This document shows positions 1-8,369 of a stretch of 64,000 nt of DNA, piece by piece. The DNA comes from Chloroflexota bacterium (GTDB lineage: Bacteria > Chloroflexota > Limnocylindria > Limnocylindrales > CSP1-4). The position numbers and the translations under genes were made by a program. The DNA lies in the NCBI GenBank assembly GCA_016191395.1, contig JACPOS010000023.1, forward strand, positions 65,290 to 129,289. Direction: 5' to 3'. Numbering within the stretch: the first letter of the stretch is position 1; the number at the start of each line of letters is the position of its first letter. The notes under the pieces are model-generated. The model was not told the DNA's origin. It did not search any database and worked only from the letters and a program-made list of their open reading frames with translations.

Positions 1-847
1 CCATCTCGGCCAGGGCGGGGGGCAGCTCGGCACCTTCCGGTGGAAGTTCCGGATCCGGCACGGCCTTGGGCTTGCGCCCGGCCGTGAGCTCCACGACGAG
101 CCGCTCGCCCCAGTCCAAATGCATCGTCAGGGTGTCCGGCTTGCGCGCGACGTGTGCCGCGAGCGCATCGTCCAGCATGCGGAAGAGGCCGCTCTCCAGC
201 TCCACCGGCAGTCGCCGGTCCACGCCGACTGACTCGAACTCCACTGCGACCCCGAACCGGCCGCCGCGGTCGCGCGTCGCGCGCCGCAGGGTGGGCACGA
301 GGCCGAGGTCATCGAGGACCATGGGCCGGACGTCGAAGATGAACGTCTTGGTCGCGTCGAGGGTGCGCTGGACCATGGCGATGAGGGCGTGGACCTCGGC
401 ATTTGCCTTCTCCGGCGCCTTGGTCATGAGCCGGTCCACGATCTGCGCCTGCAGGACGATGTTGGTGAGGCTCTGCGCAGGCCCGTCGTGCATCTGGCGC
501 GCGATCTCGCGACGCAGGTCCTCCTGGGCCGTGAGGATCATCCGGGACACGCCCGGCGGCATCGGCGCGCCCTCCTCGACGCTCGGCTGGTCGTCCTCCA
601 CGGGCGCGTACGGCACGCCGGCGCCCTTGCCCACCTGCGCCGGCAGGCCCGCGAGCACCCGCGCATGGGCCGCGTGCTCCACGATCGCGTCGTGCAGGCG
701 TGCGGCGGACTTGCGCTTGCCCTCCAGGAGATCCACCTGGGCCTCCATGAGCGCAGCCCTGCGGGCGACGGAGACGAGCTGGTTGGCGAGCTCGATGAGC
801 TCCTTCGCAGTCACGCCAGCCCCGACCGCAAAGCGCTCCGCTGCCAT
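1..847 (-). CDS. Degenerate DegS-type sensor kinase homolog (partial, C-terminus off window)
   Basis: The frame encodes an N-terminal Ala/Glu-rich coiled-coil region and then a HisKA_3-like box (REIARQMHDGPAQSL) with the phospho-accepting His present. Further on, the region aligned with the ATPase domain reads LFRMLDDALAAHVARK, where active kinases have an EALxNAxxH N-box, and it continues to the window edge without a DxGxGF box. It therefore looks like a kinase that cannot bind ATP, perhaps a phosphotransfer or dimerisation partner of the neighbouring kinase and regulator. ATG at 847 is the first standard start in frame, but coding-like sequence continues upstream to the regulator stop. It is the last gene of the kinase-regulator-kinase run. 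Product family is fairly sure; exact start and activity are not. Confidence 0.7.
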   Translation of the reverse strand, partial: MAAERFAVGAGVTAKELIELANQLVSVARRAALMEAQVDLLEGKRKSAARLHDAIVEHAAHARVLAGLPAQVGKGAGVPYAPVEDDQPSVEEGAPMPPGVSRMILTAQEDLRREIARQMHDGPAQSLTNIVLQAQIVDRLMTKAPEKANAEVHALIAMVQRTLDATKTFIFDVRPMVLDDLGLVPTLRRATRDRGGRFGVAVEFESVGVDRRLPVELESGLFRMLDDALAAHVARKPDTLTMHLDWGERLVVELTAGRKPKAVPDPELPPEGAELPPALAEM

Positions 848-1061
848 TGCGAGCTTGTCGGCGGCGGCGGTGCGCCGGACCTCGTGGCGACTCGCCTCGG
901 TCTTCGCCTGGTTGATGAGGAGCTCGATCTCCTCAACCTCGCCCTGGAGGGCGGCGGCCTCCTCCGTCAGGCGCGCAGCGAGATCCGCTGCCGAGGTGAC
1001 ATCCCCGTTGGGCGGCGTTTCCGCCGGGCTCGCGGCTGCGGCGCCGGCTTTCGCGGCGACC
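848..1061 (-). other. Open, coding-like stretch without a standard start codon
   Basis: Between the response regulator stop (1062-1064) and the first in-frame ATG (847) the minus strand stays open in the frame of the downstream kinase homolog. It encodes an Ala/Glu-rich helix that merges with the coiled coil of that protein. No ATG, GTG or TTG occurs in this frame. Either translation starts at a non-standard codon such as CTG, or the start was lost by mutation or sequencing error, or 847 is the true start and this is chance. Confidence 0.4.
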
Positions 1062-1793
1062 TCAGTCCTCCGGCATCTTGATCCAGCCCTGGCGCATCGC
1101 GTACACGACGGCTTGGGTCCGGTCGTTCACGGCGAGCTTCCGGAGGATCGAGCTCATGTGGTTCTTGACGGTCTGCTCGCTGATGGACAGTGCGTAGGCG
1201 ACCTGCTTGTTGGTCATGCCCTGGGCGATGTTGTCGAGGATCTCCACCTCGCGCGGCGACAGCGGCGCGAAGATGGGCTGGGCCTCCTGGCCGTAGACGG
1301 CAAGCTCGCGGAACTCCTTGAGCACGCGCGACGCGACGGCCGGCTTGGAGAAGACCTTGTCGTTGATGAGGAACTCGCCCATCGCCACGCGGCGGACCAC
1401 GTGGATGAGGTCCTCCGGGCTGAGGTCCTTGATCACGAAGGCGGCCGCGCCGGCCTTGATGGACGCGAAGAGGGATTCCTCGTCCTCGTCCTGGGCCATG
1501 ACGATGACCGCGATCGCGGGGAACTCGCGACGGATGCGCTGGGTCGTCTCCAGCCCGCCCGGGGCCGGCAACGAGAGGTCCATCAGGACGATGCTCGGCG
1601 AGACGGCGCCGGCCATCTCGATCGCGGAGCGCCCATCGGCGGCCTCGCCGACCACCTCGAACTCGCGCTCGCGGCTCAGGACGCCGGTGATCCCGCCCCG
1701 GAACAGGGCGTGGTCATCGACGACCAGGATTCGGATCTTGTCGGCCGCGATTCCGCCCCGGCGGCGATCGCCGCCTTCGGTATCGGCTGTCAT
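1062..1793 (-). CDS. NarL/FixJ-family response regulator
   Basis: This is a 243-residue two-domain regulator. The receiver begins at about residue 20 (KIRILVVDDHALFRGG), the phospho-acceptor Asp lies in VLMDLSLPAPGG, and the conserved Lys is in FVIKDLSP. The switch Thr/Ser after the fourth strand appears to be Ala (VIVMAQDED). The C-terminal LuxR-type helix-turn-helix covers roughly residues 175-240 (LSPREVEILDNIAQGM, ISEQTVKNHMSSILRKL). Its ATG shares one base with the stop of the upstream kinase, so the two should be translationally coupled and act as one phosphorelay. The target genes cannot be read from the window. The family call is firm. Confidence 0.93.
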   Translation of the reverse strand: MTADTEGGDRRRGGIAADKIRILVVDDHALFRGGITGVLSREREFEVVGEAADGRSAIEMAGAVSPSIVLMDLSLPAPGGLETTQRIRREFPAIAVIVMAQDEDEESLFASIKAGAAAFVIKDLSPEDLIHVVRRVAMGEFLINDKVFSKPAVASRVLKEFRELAVYGQEAQPIFAPLSPREVEILDNIAQGMTNKQVAYALSISEQTVKNHMSSILRKLAVNDRTQAVVYAMRQGWIKMPED

Positions 1794-2995
1794 CAGCGTT
1801 CCTCCCCAGGGATCGGCATGCCCATTGCGCCGGGCGGGATGGTCATTCGCACGGCAGTCCCGAGATTCGGACTGGATCGTACTTCGAATCTTGCACCGAT
1901 CAGCTCGGCGCGTTCTCGCATGAATTGCAGGCCGAAGGATCGACGGCCATTGACGGGCGGATCGTCTGCGTCGAAGCCCTTGCCGTCGTCGCGAACCTCC
2001 ACCACCCAGCCGGCGCTCTCGCGGGCCATCCGAACGCGGATGGATGTCGGCTGCGCGTGCTTGCGGGCGTTCTGGAGCGCCTCCTGGATGACCCGCAACG
2101 CCACGACCTCCACGGTCTCCGGCAGCTGGTCCAGGCCCTCGTCCAGCTCCACGTGCACCGGCACCCCGAGGGCGCTGGCGATCTGGTCACCCGCCTCGGT
2201 GATGGCGCCGCTCAGGCCAAGGTCGGCGAGCAGGGGCGGCCGCAGCTGGCTCAGGTAGGCACGAACGCCGCGCAGCTCGCGGGTCAGGACCTCGCGGAGC
2301 TGCTTCAGCTCGGCGCGAGCGAGTCGCTCGTCGCGATCCAGCAGCCGCTGGACGACCTCCACCTGGAAGATCGCGTTGCTGAGTGCCTGGGCAGGGCCGT
2401 CATGGACCTCGCGGGCGAGCCGGGTCCGCTCCTGCTCCTGCGCTTCCACGATGCGCATCTGGGCATCGGCCGCGGATGGCGGGCCGCTGGGGTCGGAGAC
2501 GAGGGTGGTGTCCTCGCGGGCGAGGAACAGCCACGCATTCTCGAGGGACTTCGCGGCGAGGTCGATCCGCCCGAGGACGGACCGCTCGACGCCCACCTCC
2601 CGACCGGCCATCGCCTGGTCGGTGTCGGACTGGTTGGAGCCGCCGTTGCCGGTCGAGGCGAGGGTGCGCAGGGCCTCCCAGCGCTCCACCTTCTCGAGGT
2701 ACGCGGTTCGGTATCGCTCGCGGACGTCGCGCAGGGCGTTCGCGCCGCTGGAGACGGCCGCTTGGGCCTCGTCGAGGAGGGCCGCCAGTGGATCATCCTG
2801 GATCAGGGTGTGGACCGGGGCTGTGGGGGCAGTCGGGGCCGCTGGGCTTGGGGCGGCTGGGCTTCGGGGCGCCGCCGTCTTGCGGGCCGCGGGTCGCCGT
2901 CCGTTCGTGGAATCGGGCGTCGACGCGTGCTCGCGGGGCGTCCCCAAGGGGGCCAGGCGCGCACGCAGCGGCCTGCTCCCAGCCTCGCTTGTCAT
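1793..2995 (-). CDS. DegS/NarX-type sensor histidine kinase, cytoplasmic
   Basis: A 400-residue kinase with a disordered Pro/Ala-rich N-terminus (to about residue 65), a helical sensor/linker region, a HisKA_3 box with the phospho-acceptor His near residue 198 (LAREVHDGPAQALSNAI), and a HATPase domain with N-box RVIQEALQNARKHAQ and G-box VRDDGKGFDAD. No membrane segment is visible, so it probably senses an intracellular signal or works through a partner. ATG 2995 is chosen over the longer frame (to 3112) because a TATACT -10 hexamer ends 8 bases upstream, giving a leaderless transcript. It overlaps the response regulator by one base and should phosphorylate it. Confidence 0.9.
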   Translation of the reverse strand: MTSEAGSRPLRARLAPLGTPREHASTPDSTNGRRPAARKTAAPRSPAAPSPAAPTAPTAPVHTLIQDDPLAALLDEAQAAVSSGANALRDVRERYRTAYLEKVERWEALRTLASTGNGGSNQSDTDQAMAGREVGVERSVLGRIDLAAKSLENAWLFLAREDTTLVSDPSGPPSAADAQMRIVEAQEQERTRLAREVHDGPAQALSNAIFQVEVVQRLLDRDERLARAELKQLREVLTRELRGVRAYLSQLRPPLLADLGLSGAITEAGDQIASALGVPVHVELDEGLDQLPETVEVVALRVIQEALQNARKHAQPTSIRVRMARESAGWVVEVRDDGKGFDADDPPVNGRRSFGLQFMRERAELIGARFEVRSSPNLGTAVRMTIPPGAMGMPIPGEER

Positions 2996-3003
2996 CGCGG
3001 CCG

Positions 3004-3009
3004 AGTATA
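3004..3009 (-). promoter_or_regulatory. Leaderless -10 hexamer for the kinase gene
   Basis: TATACT on the minus strand, then the 8 bases CGGCCGCG, then ATG 2995. A transcript from here would begin at or next to the start codon. No ribosome-binding site and no clear TTGACA-type -35 is present. Confidence 0.6.
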
Positions 3010-3086
3010 GGTTCGGGTCATGGGACCTCCCTAGCCCAATGGTCCCGGACCCACCCGGACTACTCGCTTCCGCCCGCGGCGGCGAG

Positions 3087-4916
3087 CTAGGGGCAGCGGA
3101 TCCTGAACGCAAGGACGCCGTCGACGGGGAGGTCCACGGGGACGAAGCAGTCGCTGCCCGGGAGGCCGTCGAGGATCGCAGCAGGCCAGACGCCGGTGTT
3201 GTCCGCGTTCACGACGAGGAGGCGCGCCGGCGGATTGAAGCTGCGCGCAAGGTCCAGGATGCTCTCGGGCGACTCGTTGGGCAGGGCGAGCGTGCGGTGC
3301 CGCGTCGCCTCGGCGAACCAGATCGGGAAGTCCGTGATCACCGGGCCGGGCTCGGCGCTGAGGTCGAAGGCGGCGTTGGCCCCGGAGAACGCGGCAGCAA
3401 GCGCGAGGTATCGGTCGCCGGTGTCGCGCGCCGCCCGGCCATCGCTGGGCAGGATCACGGCGCTGAAGAGCAGGCCGCCCGCGATCGCGAAGGCCGGCCC
3501 AAGCCAGGCCACCGGATTGGTCCAGCCGCGGCGCGCCCCCACCCACAGGATCACCCGGTCCAGCAGGAGCAGCGCGGAGATCACCAGCAGCACGTGGATC
3601 GCGCCGGCGGCGTGCAGGAACGTGCCCCACGTCGTCGAGACGGGGAAGACCAGCGAGGCGACCAGGAACGTGATGATCGAGAAGACAAGCAGCGGGCGGA
3701 GCGGATCGGGGGCTCGTCGGTCGTCGTCACGTCTGGCCGGTGATGCCTGTGGGGTAATCGGGGCGGCTGAGGGCGCCGCGTCTCCTGCGCGGCGAGGCGA
3801 GCGCATCACGCCCGGAAGGCCCACGAGGCCCGCCACGGACAGCGGGAGCCCGAGGAACAGCAGGACGGACACGACATTGTGGACGGTCCCGGTCCAGCGC
3901 AGCTCGAGCAGCGTGCCGATGCCCGCGCCCAGGTAGCGGGCGAGCGTGGGGCGGTCCTGCCAGGCAAAGATGTCGCGGCCGTCGAGGCTCAGGGCGTTCG
4001 TCAGCGCCTGCCCCGGCAATGGGCTCCCGAAGGCGAGCCAGTCCCGGAACGCCCACGGGGCGAAGGTGAGGATGGCAACGAACGCGACCGGGATGACGTT
4101 GATGCCCCACGCGCCAAGCCGGTCGGAGACCTTCGGAAAGGCCAGGCGGACGTTCCGCCACTCGACGAGGGCGAACGTCAGTGCAAGCCAGATGGCCTCG
4201 TTCCGGGTCAGGGCGGCCAATGCGAGCACGACGCCGAGCGTCACCCGGATTCGAGACCGGTGCTCGATGTCCCGAGTCGTCCGGTCCACGAACGCGCCGA
4301 TTCCTTCTTCGCGCACGCCTTGGATGCTCACGCGCCGGCTGAGGCGGGTCATCAGCAGGCAGGCGACGATCGCGAGGGCGGCGAACGGCATCGTCGAGTC
4401 CGGCTGGACCGATGCCAGGACAAGCGGGAGGTAGACGGCGGCGGTGAGCCCAGTGCCGAGGGCGAGCGTTCGAGCGCGACCCGGTGTGAACGCGCGGGCC
4501 TCCGCCACATCCGCGGCGAGCCGCCACGCCAGGACGGCGACGATCGACCCGACGACGATCGACGAGACCTGTGCCGCAGCGAAGGTCGTTCCGAAGAGCG
4601 CCATCGGGATCGCGGCGAGGAGCGACGGCAGGGGCAGCCAGACCTCGAACGCCTCGCGTGGGAACGTCAGCGGGGGCGTGCCGAAGCTCCAGATCGCGTC
4701 GGTCGTCAGGCCGTGGCCCTCGACCAGGTTCCGCGCGACGCCCACGTAGTACGCGACGTCCTCCGGCCGCGGGAACGTGATCTGGGTCGCTGCCCATGCG
4801 CGCACCACCAGCGCGACCACGAAGACGGCGGCGGTGGAGAGCAGTGCCTCGCGGCGGCTCACAGCGTCGGCCCGGGGCAGCGGCGAATCCCGCTCACGTG
4901 CCGCAACGCGTGTCAC
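3087..4916 (-). CDS. GT-C type membrane glycosyltransferase (ArnT/GT39-like)
   Basis: About 609 residues with many hydrophobic segments. After the first helix comes an extracytoplasmic loop with acidic residues (TFPRPEDVAYYVGVARNL), the pattern expected of GT-C enzymes that take sugars from polyprenyl phosphates. A large soluble C-terminal part follows (for example VITDFPIWFAEATRHR). It is a paralog of the gene just upstream, which shares the same layout and the same kind of C-terminal domain. GTG 4916 overlaps the upstream stop by 23 bases; GTG 4862 is an alternative start. The sugar and acceptor are unknown. Confidence 0.75.
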   Translation of the reverse strand: MTRVAARERDSPLPRADAVSRREALLSTAAVFVVALVVRAWAATQITFPRPEDVAYYVGVARNLVEGHGLTTDAIWSFGTPPLTFPREAFEVWLPLPSLLAAIPMALFGTTFAAAQVSSIVVGSIVAVLAWRLAADVAEARAFTPGRARTLALGTGLTAAVYLPLVLASVQPDSTMPFAALAIVACLLMTRLSRRVSIQGVREEGIGAFVDRTTRDIEHRSRIRVTLGVVLALAALTRNEAIWLALTFALVEWRNVRLAFPKVSDRLGAWGINVIPVAFVAILTFAPWAFRDWLAFGSPLPGQALTNALSLDGRDIFAWQDRPTLARYLGAGIGTLLELRWTGTVHNVVSVLLFLGLPLSVAGLVGLPGVMRSPRRAGDAAPSAAPITPQASPARRDDDRRAPDPLRPLLVFSIITFLVASLVFPVSTTWGTFLHAAGAIHVLLVISALLLLDRVILWVGARRGWTNPVAWLGPAFAIAGGLLFSAVILPSDGRAARDTGDRYLALAAAFSGANAAFDLSAEPGPVITDFPIWFAEATRHRTLALPNESPESILDLARSFNPPARLLVVNADNTGVWPAAILDGLPGSDCFVPVDLPVDGVLAFRIRCP

Positions 4917-6621
4917 CCGACACCGTGCAGACCGGGTAGAGCGCCAGACGCGGCAGGCCGCCGTCGGCCGAGGGGATCTGGAACACGGGAGCCCCGATCC
5001 ACGACGGTCGGACGCCCGCGAGGACTGGTGCGAGCGCCCGCGCCGCGTCGGCCCGCTCCAGGACGAGCCAGCGCGTGCCGTAGGCGCGGGCAACCGACTC
5101 GATGACCTCGATCGGGTCGTCCGGCGTCACGACGCCCGGCCGCCCGGTCCAGTACTTGAAGCCTCCGGCGTCGATGGACAGCAGCCGGTCGTCCTTCGGG
5201 ACGCCCAACCGGTCAAGCTCTGCCGCCAACGCGATCCGAGGCTGGCGCGAGGCATCCCAGCCCCGCTGGACCGGCCCGGTGAAGATCACCGCGGACGCGA
5301 CGACGAGCGCCACGATGCCCCACACGAAGACGGTCCCCGCGGATCGGCCCTCCCAGCTCCCACGGCGGCGCGAGAACCAGCCGACCATGATCAGGATGCC
5401 CTCGACGGACAGGATCGCCGCGTGCGGCGCAAGTCCGATGGCCGTGTGGATGAACGCACCGCCCGGGACGTGCAGTGGGTACAGGAACGTCGCGCCGGCG
5501 AAGGCGACGAACGTGTACACGAACCACGGCCCGTAATCGAGCGCGTGGCGCTTCGCCAGGGCTCCGATAAGCAGGAACGGCAGCAGCACCACGCTCCCGA
5601 CGAAGACCGCGAAGTTTCCGAGCGCCGAAACCAGGCCGTCGAGCCGGCTCGCAAGGATGGCCGGCAATCCCTGTGCGAGGAACTTCTCGAGCGAGGGGTC
5701 GGCGGTGATCGAGTTCCACTCGGAGATCGTTCGCAGCCAGAGGGCGGCACCGGACGACGATGTCGGCGAGATCGAGCCGAAGACGGCGAGCTGACGCAGC
5801 CACCACGGCCCCATGACCAGCAGGAACAGGCCCGCCGCCCCGACGGCCGCCATAACGGGGATGGGCAGGCGATCGTCCATGTGGCTCCACGCGCGGCGCC
5901 CGCGTCGCGCCCGCCAGACGCGCGCCCGGTCGGCCACCCAGACGAGACCGATCGCACCGGCCAGCAGGATCCCGTCGTTGCGCGCGAGCGTCGCAAGGCC
6001 CGCGAGCAGACCGGCCACGGCAAATGACTTCGCGTCCCCTTTCAAGCCGCGTGCGGTGAGCCAGAGCGTGGCCGCGACGAGCGGGTGCAGGATCGCGAAG
6101 TTCTCCGGCTGCGCAACAAACACCGTGGCGGCGCCGGGAATGGCGGACAGCACCCCGGCTGCCAGGCCGACGATCGGCCGTGCGCCGGCGTCACGGGCGA
6201 TCAGCCAGGTGAGGGGCGCCACGAGCGCACCGATGAGCACGCCCGGGAGGGCGCTCGCGAAGGCGGTCGGGCCAAGGAGCGAGATGAACGGCGCCTGGAT
6301 GAAGCTCGCGAGGGGGAGCCAGTGTGCGTTCGACGGGATCGGCAGGACCGCGGGATTCGGCAGTCGATTGCCCACCTCGGCGAAGATCCAGACGAAGTCC
6401 ACGCTGAGCCCTTGGCCGGCGGCAATGGAGCGCGCGACGTCCACGTAGTAGTAGGAATCCGGGTAGGCGGGATCGGGGAAGATCGCCACGAGGACGGCGC
6501 GCACCGCGAGCGCCAGGACGTAGAGCACCGCTGCGGTCCGCACGACGCCGGAGCCTACCAGCCGTCGAGACGGGATCTGGACCTCGAAAGTACTTCCGGC
6601 GATGTTGACTGGACGCGCCAC
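4894..6621 (-). CDS. GT-C type membrane glycosyltransferase (ArnT/GT39-like)
   Basis: A 575-residue polytopic protein. After the first membrane helix the loop DPAYPDSYYYVDVARSIAAG carries the acidic residues typical of GT-C catalysis; about ten further hydrophobic segments follow, and then a soluble C-terminal region (DRLLSIDAGGFKYWTGRPG). It heads a two-gene operon with its paralog at 3087-4916. The start is GTG 6621 because a TAGCAT -10 hexamer lies six bases upstream. It is divergent from the gene at 6640, and the two promoters overlap. Substrates are unknown. Confidence 0.78.
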   Translation of the reverse strand: MARPVNIAGSTFEVQIPSRRLVGSGVVRTAAVLYVLALAVRAVLVAIFPDPAYPDSYYYVDVARSIAAGQGLSVDFVWIFAEVGNRLPNPAVLPIPSNAHWLPLASFIQAPFISLLGPTAFASALPGVLIGALVAPLTWLIARDAGARPIVGLAAGVLSAIPGAATVFVAQPENFAILHPLVAATLWLTARGLKGDAKSFAVAGLLAGLATLARNDGILLAGAIGLVWVADRARVWRARRGRRAWSHMDDRLPIPVMAAVGAAGLFLLVMGPWWLRQLAVFGSISPTSSSGAALWLRTISEWNSITADPSLEKFLAQGLPAILASRLDGLVSALGNFAVFVGSVVLLPFLLIGALAKRHALDYGPWFVYTFVAFAGATFLYPLHVPGGAFIHTAIGLAPHAAILSVEGILIMVGWFSRRRGSWEGRSAGTVFVWGIVALVVASAVIFTGPVQRGWDASRQPRIALAAELDRLGVPKDDRLLSIDAGGFKYWTGRPGVVTPDDPIEVIESVARAYGTRWLVLERADAARALAPVLAGVRPSWIGAPVFQIPSADGGLPRLALYPVCTVSGDTRCGT

Positions 6622-6627
6622 TCCCCG

Positions 6628-6634
6628 ATGCTAT
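6628..6634. promoter_or_regulatory. Overlapping divergent -10 hexamers (6621 minus, 6640 plus)
   Basis: Minus strand: TAGCAT (6633-6628), 6 bases, GTG 6621. Plus strand: TGCTAT (6629-6634), 5 bases, GTG 6640. The two elements share five positions, so RNA polymerase could serve only one direction at a time. The minus element is the better match to the pattern seen elsewhere in the window. Confidence 0.5.
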
Positions 6635-6639
6635 GGCCC

Positions 6640-7503
6640 GTGAACCCTTGGTCCCGGGCCGTCGCGCGCATCCCGCTGAGCCCGGGTGGCCGGACCGTGC
6701 TCGCATGGGGACTCTCGGGCGTCGGTTTCGCCCTCCTTGGCAGGACGCTGCTCGAGCACGGCATCCAGGGCGCGGGTGGCGGCGGCGGAATCGATGCGAT
6801 CGACTATTGGAACGCATCGCGCAACCTGGCAGCCGGCCTTCCTCTTCATAGCGTCACGTATGGGCAATTCCTCGCCTATTCCTATCCGCCGATCCTCGCG
6901 CAGCTCCTTCTACCGTTCACGCTGCTGCCGTCCGATGCATTCGTCTGGCTGTGGCGAGCCCTGGAGCTCGCCTGCCTGCGAGTCGCAGTTGGGAGCTGGC
7001 GAACGGCCGGCATCGCCCTGCTCGGCTTCCCGCCACTCCTCGCGGAGTTGGATGCCGGCAACATCCACCTGATCATGGCCGCGGCATGCTCGCTTGCGAT
7101 GCGGGGGCATGCATTCCTCGTCGCACCTGCCGGTCTCTTGAAGTTCGCCTCGCTGCCACTCGCGCCGCTTGGCTGGGTTCGCGACCGAAGAGGATTCCTT
7201 CTCGGCATCGCGCTCGCGCTGGCCATCGTCAGCGTTTCGATCGTCGTCGCTGCCGATCGATGGGCGGAGTACCTTCGTTTCCTGACCACCGCAGCGTTTC
7301 CCACGGGTTGGTACAACCTCGCCGAAGCGGTCCCGCTGCCGCTCCGGCTTGGCGTGGCGATCGCACTCGGGATCGGCGCCCTCCGCTGGGTCCGGCTCGC
7401 GCCCTTCGCGGTCCTGCTCGCGTACCCGGTCGTCTGGTTCCACGGCCTGGCGACCCTCGTGAGCGTCGTCACGCCGTTGCCGCAGCGGGAGCGCGGGGCA
7501 TGA
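6640..7503 (+). CDS. DUF2029/GT87-like membrane glycosyltransferase
   Basis: A 287-residue polytopic protein. The first periplasmic loop has the acidic motif GIDAIDYWNASRNLAAGLPL followed by YSYPPILAQLLLPF, which is the layout of DUF2029 (GT87) enzymes that use polyprenyl-phosphate sugars. GTG 6640 is chosen because of the adjacent -10 element; ATG 6628 is an alternative. The stop overlaps the ATG of the next gene (ATGA), and three DUF2029-like genes follow one another as an operon. It is shorter than many family members, which run to about 400 residues. Confidence 0.75.
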   Translation: MNPWSRAVARIPLSPGGRTVLAWGLSGVGFALLGRTLLEHGIQGAGGGGGIDAIDYWNASRNLAAGLPLHSVTYGQFLAYSYPPILAQLLLPFTLLPSDAFVWLWRALELACLRVAVGSWRTAGIALLGFPPLLAELDAGNIHLIMAAACSLAMRGHAFLVAPAGLLKFASLPLAPLGWVRDRRGFLLGIALALAIVSVSIVVAADRWAEYLRFLTTAAFPTGWYNLAEAVPLPLRLGVAIALGIGALRWVRLAPFAVLLAYPVVWFHGLATLVSVVTPLPQRERGA

Positions 7504-8369
7504 CGAGGACGCAGCTCACGGCCGGCCGGTGGCGAGCCATCCGCGACGGCCTGACCGTCGCCGGCCTGCTCTTTGCCGCCTACCTGTTCGTCGTCGTGGC
7601 GCCGCAGGCGCGCACGGTCGGGTTCGATGCCTACGCCTACTGGCACCTGAACATCGAGCATCCATACCGCCTGTCGGCGGGCGACTTTGGCGCATTCACC
7701 TACACACCGGCGGCTGCCCGGCTCTTCGCGCCGTTCGCGCTGCTGCCCTGGACCACCTTCTTCACGCTCTGGCTGGCACTCCTCGTGGGAACGATGATCT
7801 GGCTGGGCTGGCGCCGGACCCTGATGGTGCTCGCGTTCCCGCCCGTCGCGGTGGAGCTGTACCACGGCAACATCGCCCTGCTCATGGCGGCCGCGATCGC
7901 TCTCGGGTTCCGCTATCCGGCGACGTGGGCGTTCGTGATCCTGACCAAGGTCACCCCTGGCATTGGGCTCCTGTGGTTTGCCGTCCGACGCGAATGGCGC
8001 TCGCTCGGCATCGCACTCGCGGCGACGGGCGCGGTCGTCGCCCTGTCGCTCCTCATCGATGGACGCCTGTGGGCCGAATGGCTGAACGGCGCAATCCTGC
8101 GGGTCACCGCGCAGGGCGTCAGCCAGCCGGAGCTTCCCCTCCCCCTGGTGGTTCGACTCCCCGCCGCGGCGATACTCGTGGCGTGGGGCGGCCAGACCGA
8201 TCGACGCTGGACGGTCCCCGCCGCCGCGGCCCTTGGGCTGCCGGTCCTGTGGCTGTCCGGTCTGGCCATCCTCGCGGCGATCGCGGCCGTGAATCGGCCG
8301 GAGCTGCGCGAACGGCCGAGACCGTTGCTTCCCTCGCCCCGCCTTGAGCCGATCGAGCAACGCGCCTGA
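7500..8369 (+). CDS. DUF2029/GT87-like membrane glycosyltransferase
   Basis: A 289-residue paralog of its neighbours. The first loop reads VGFDAYAYWHLNIEHPY, with the likely catalytic Asp, and then FTYTPAAARLFAPFALLPW. A conserved stretch LTKVTPGIGLLWFAVRREW recurs almost unchanged in the DUF2029 gene at 52069-53028, so the two are close relatives. It overlaps the upstream gene by four bases (ATGA) and the downstream gene by one (TGATG), which indicates tight coupling within the three-gene operon. Confidence 0.78.
   Translation: MTRTQLTAGRWRAIRDGLTVAGLLFAAYLFVVVAPQARTVGFDAYAYWHLNIEHPYRLSAGDFGAFTYTPAAARLFAPFALLPWTTFFTLWLALLVGTMIWLGWRRTLMVLAFPPVAVELYHGNIALLMAAAIALGFRYPATWAFVILTKVTPGIGLLWFAVRREWRSLGIALAATGAVVALSLLIDGRLWAEWLNGAILRVTAQGVSQPELPLPLVVRLPAAAILVAWGGQTDRRWTVPAAAALGLPVLWLSGLAILAAIAAVNRPELRERPRPLLPSPRLEPIEQRA

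Noticed and set aside
66-2258. Long plus-strand open frame opposite the kinase and regulator genes
   Set aside because: Arg/Ser/Ala-rich translation without domains; it mirrors the third-position GC bias of the real minus-strand genes, which carry clear motifs.
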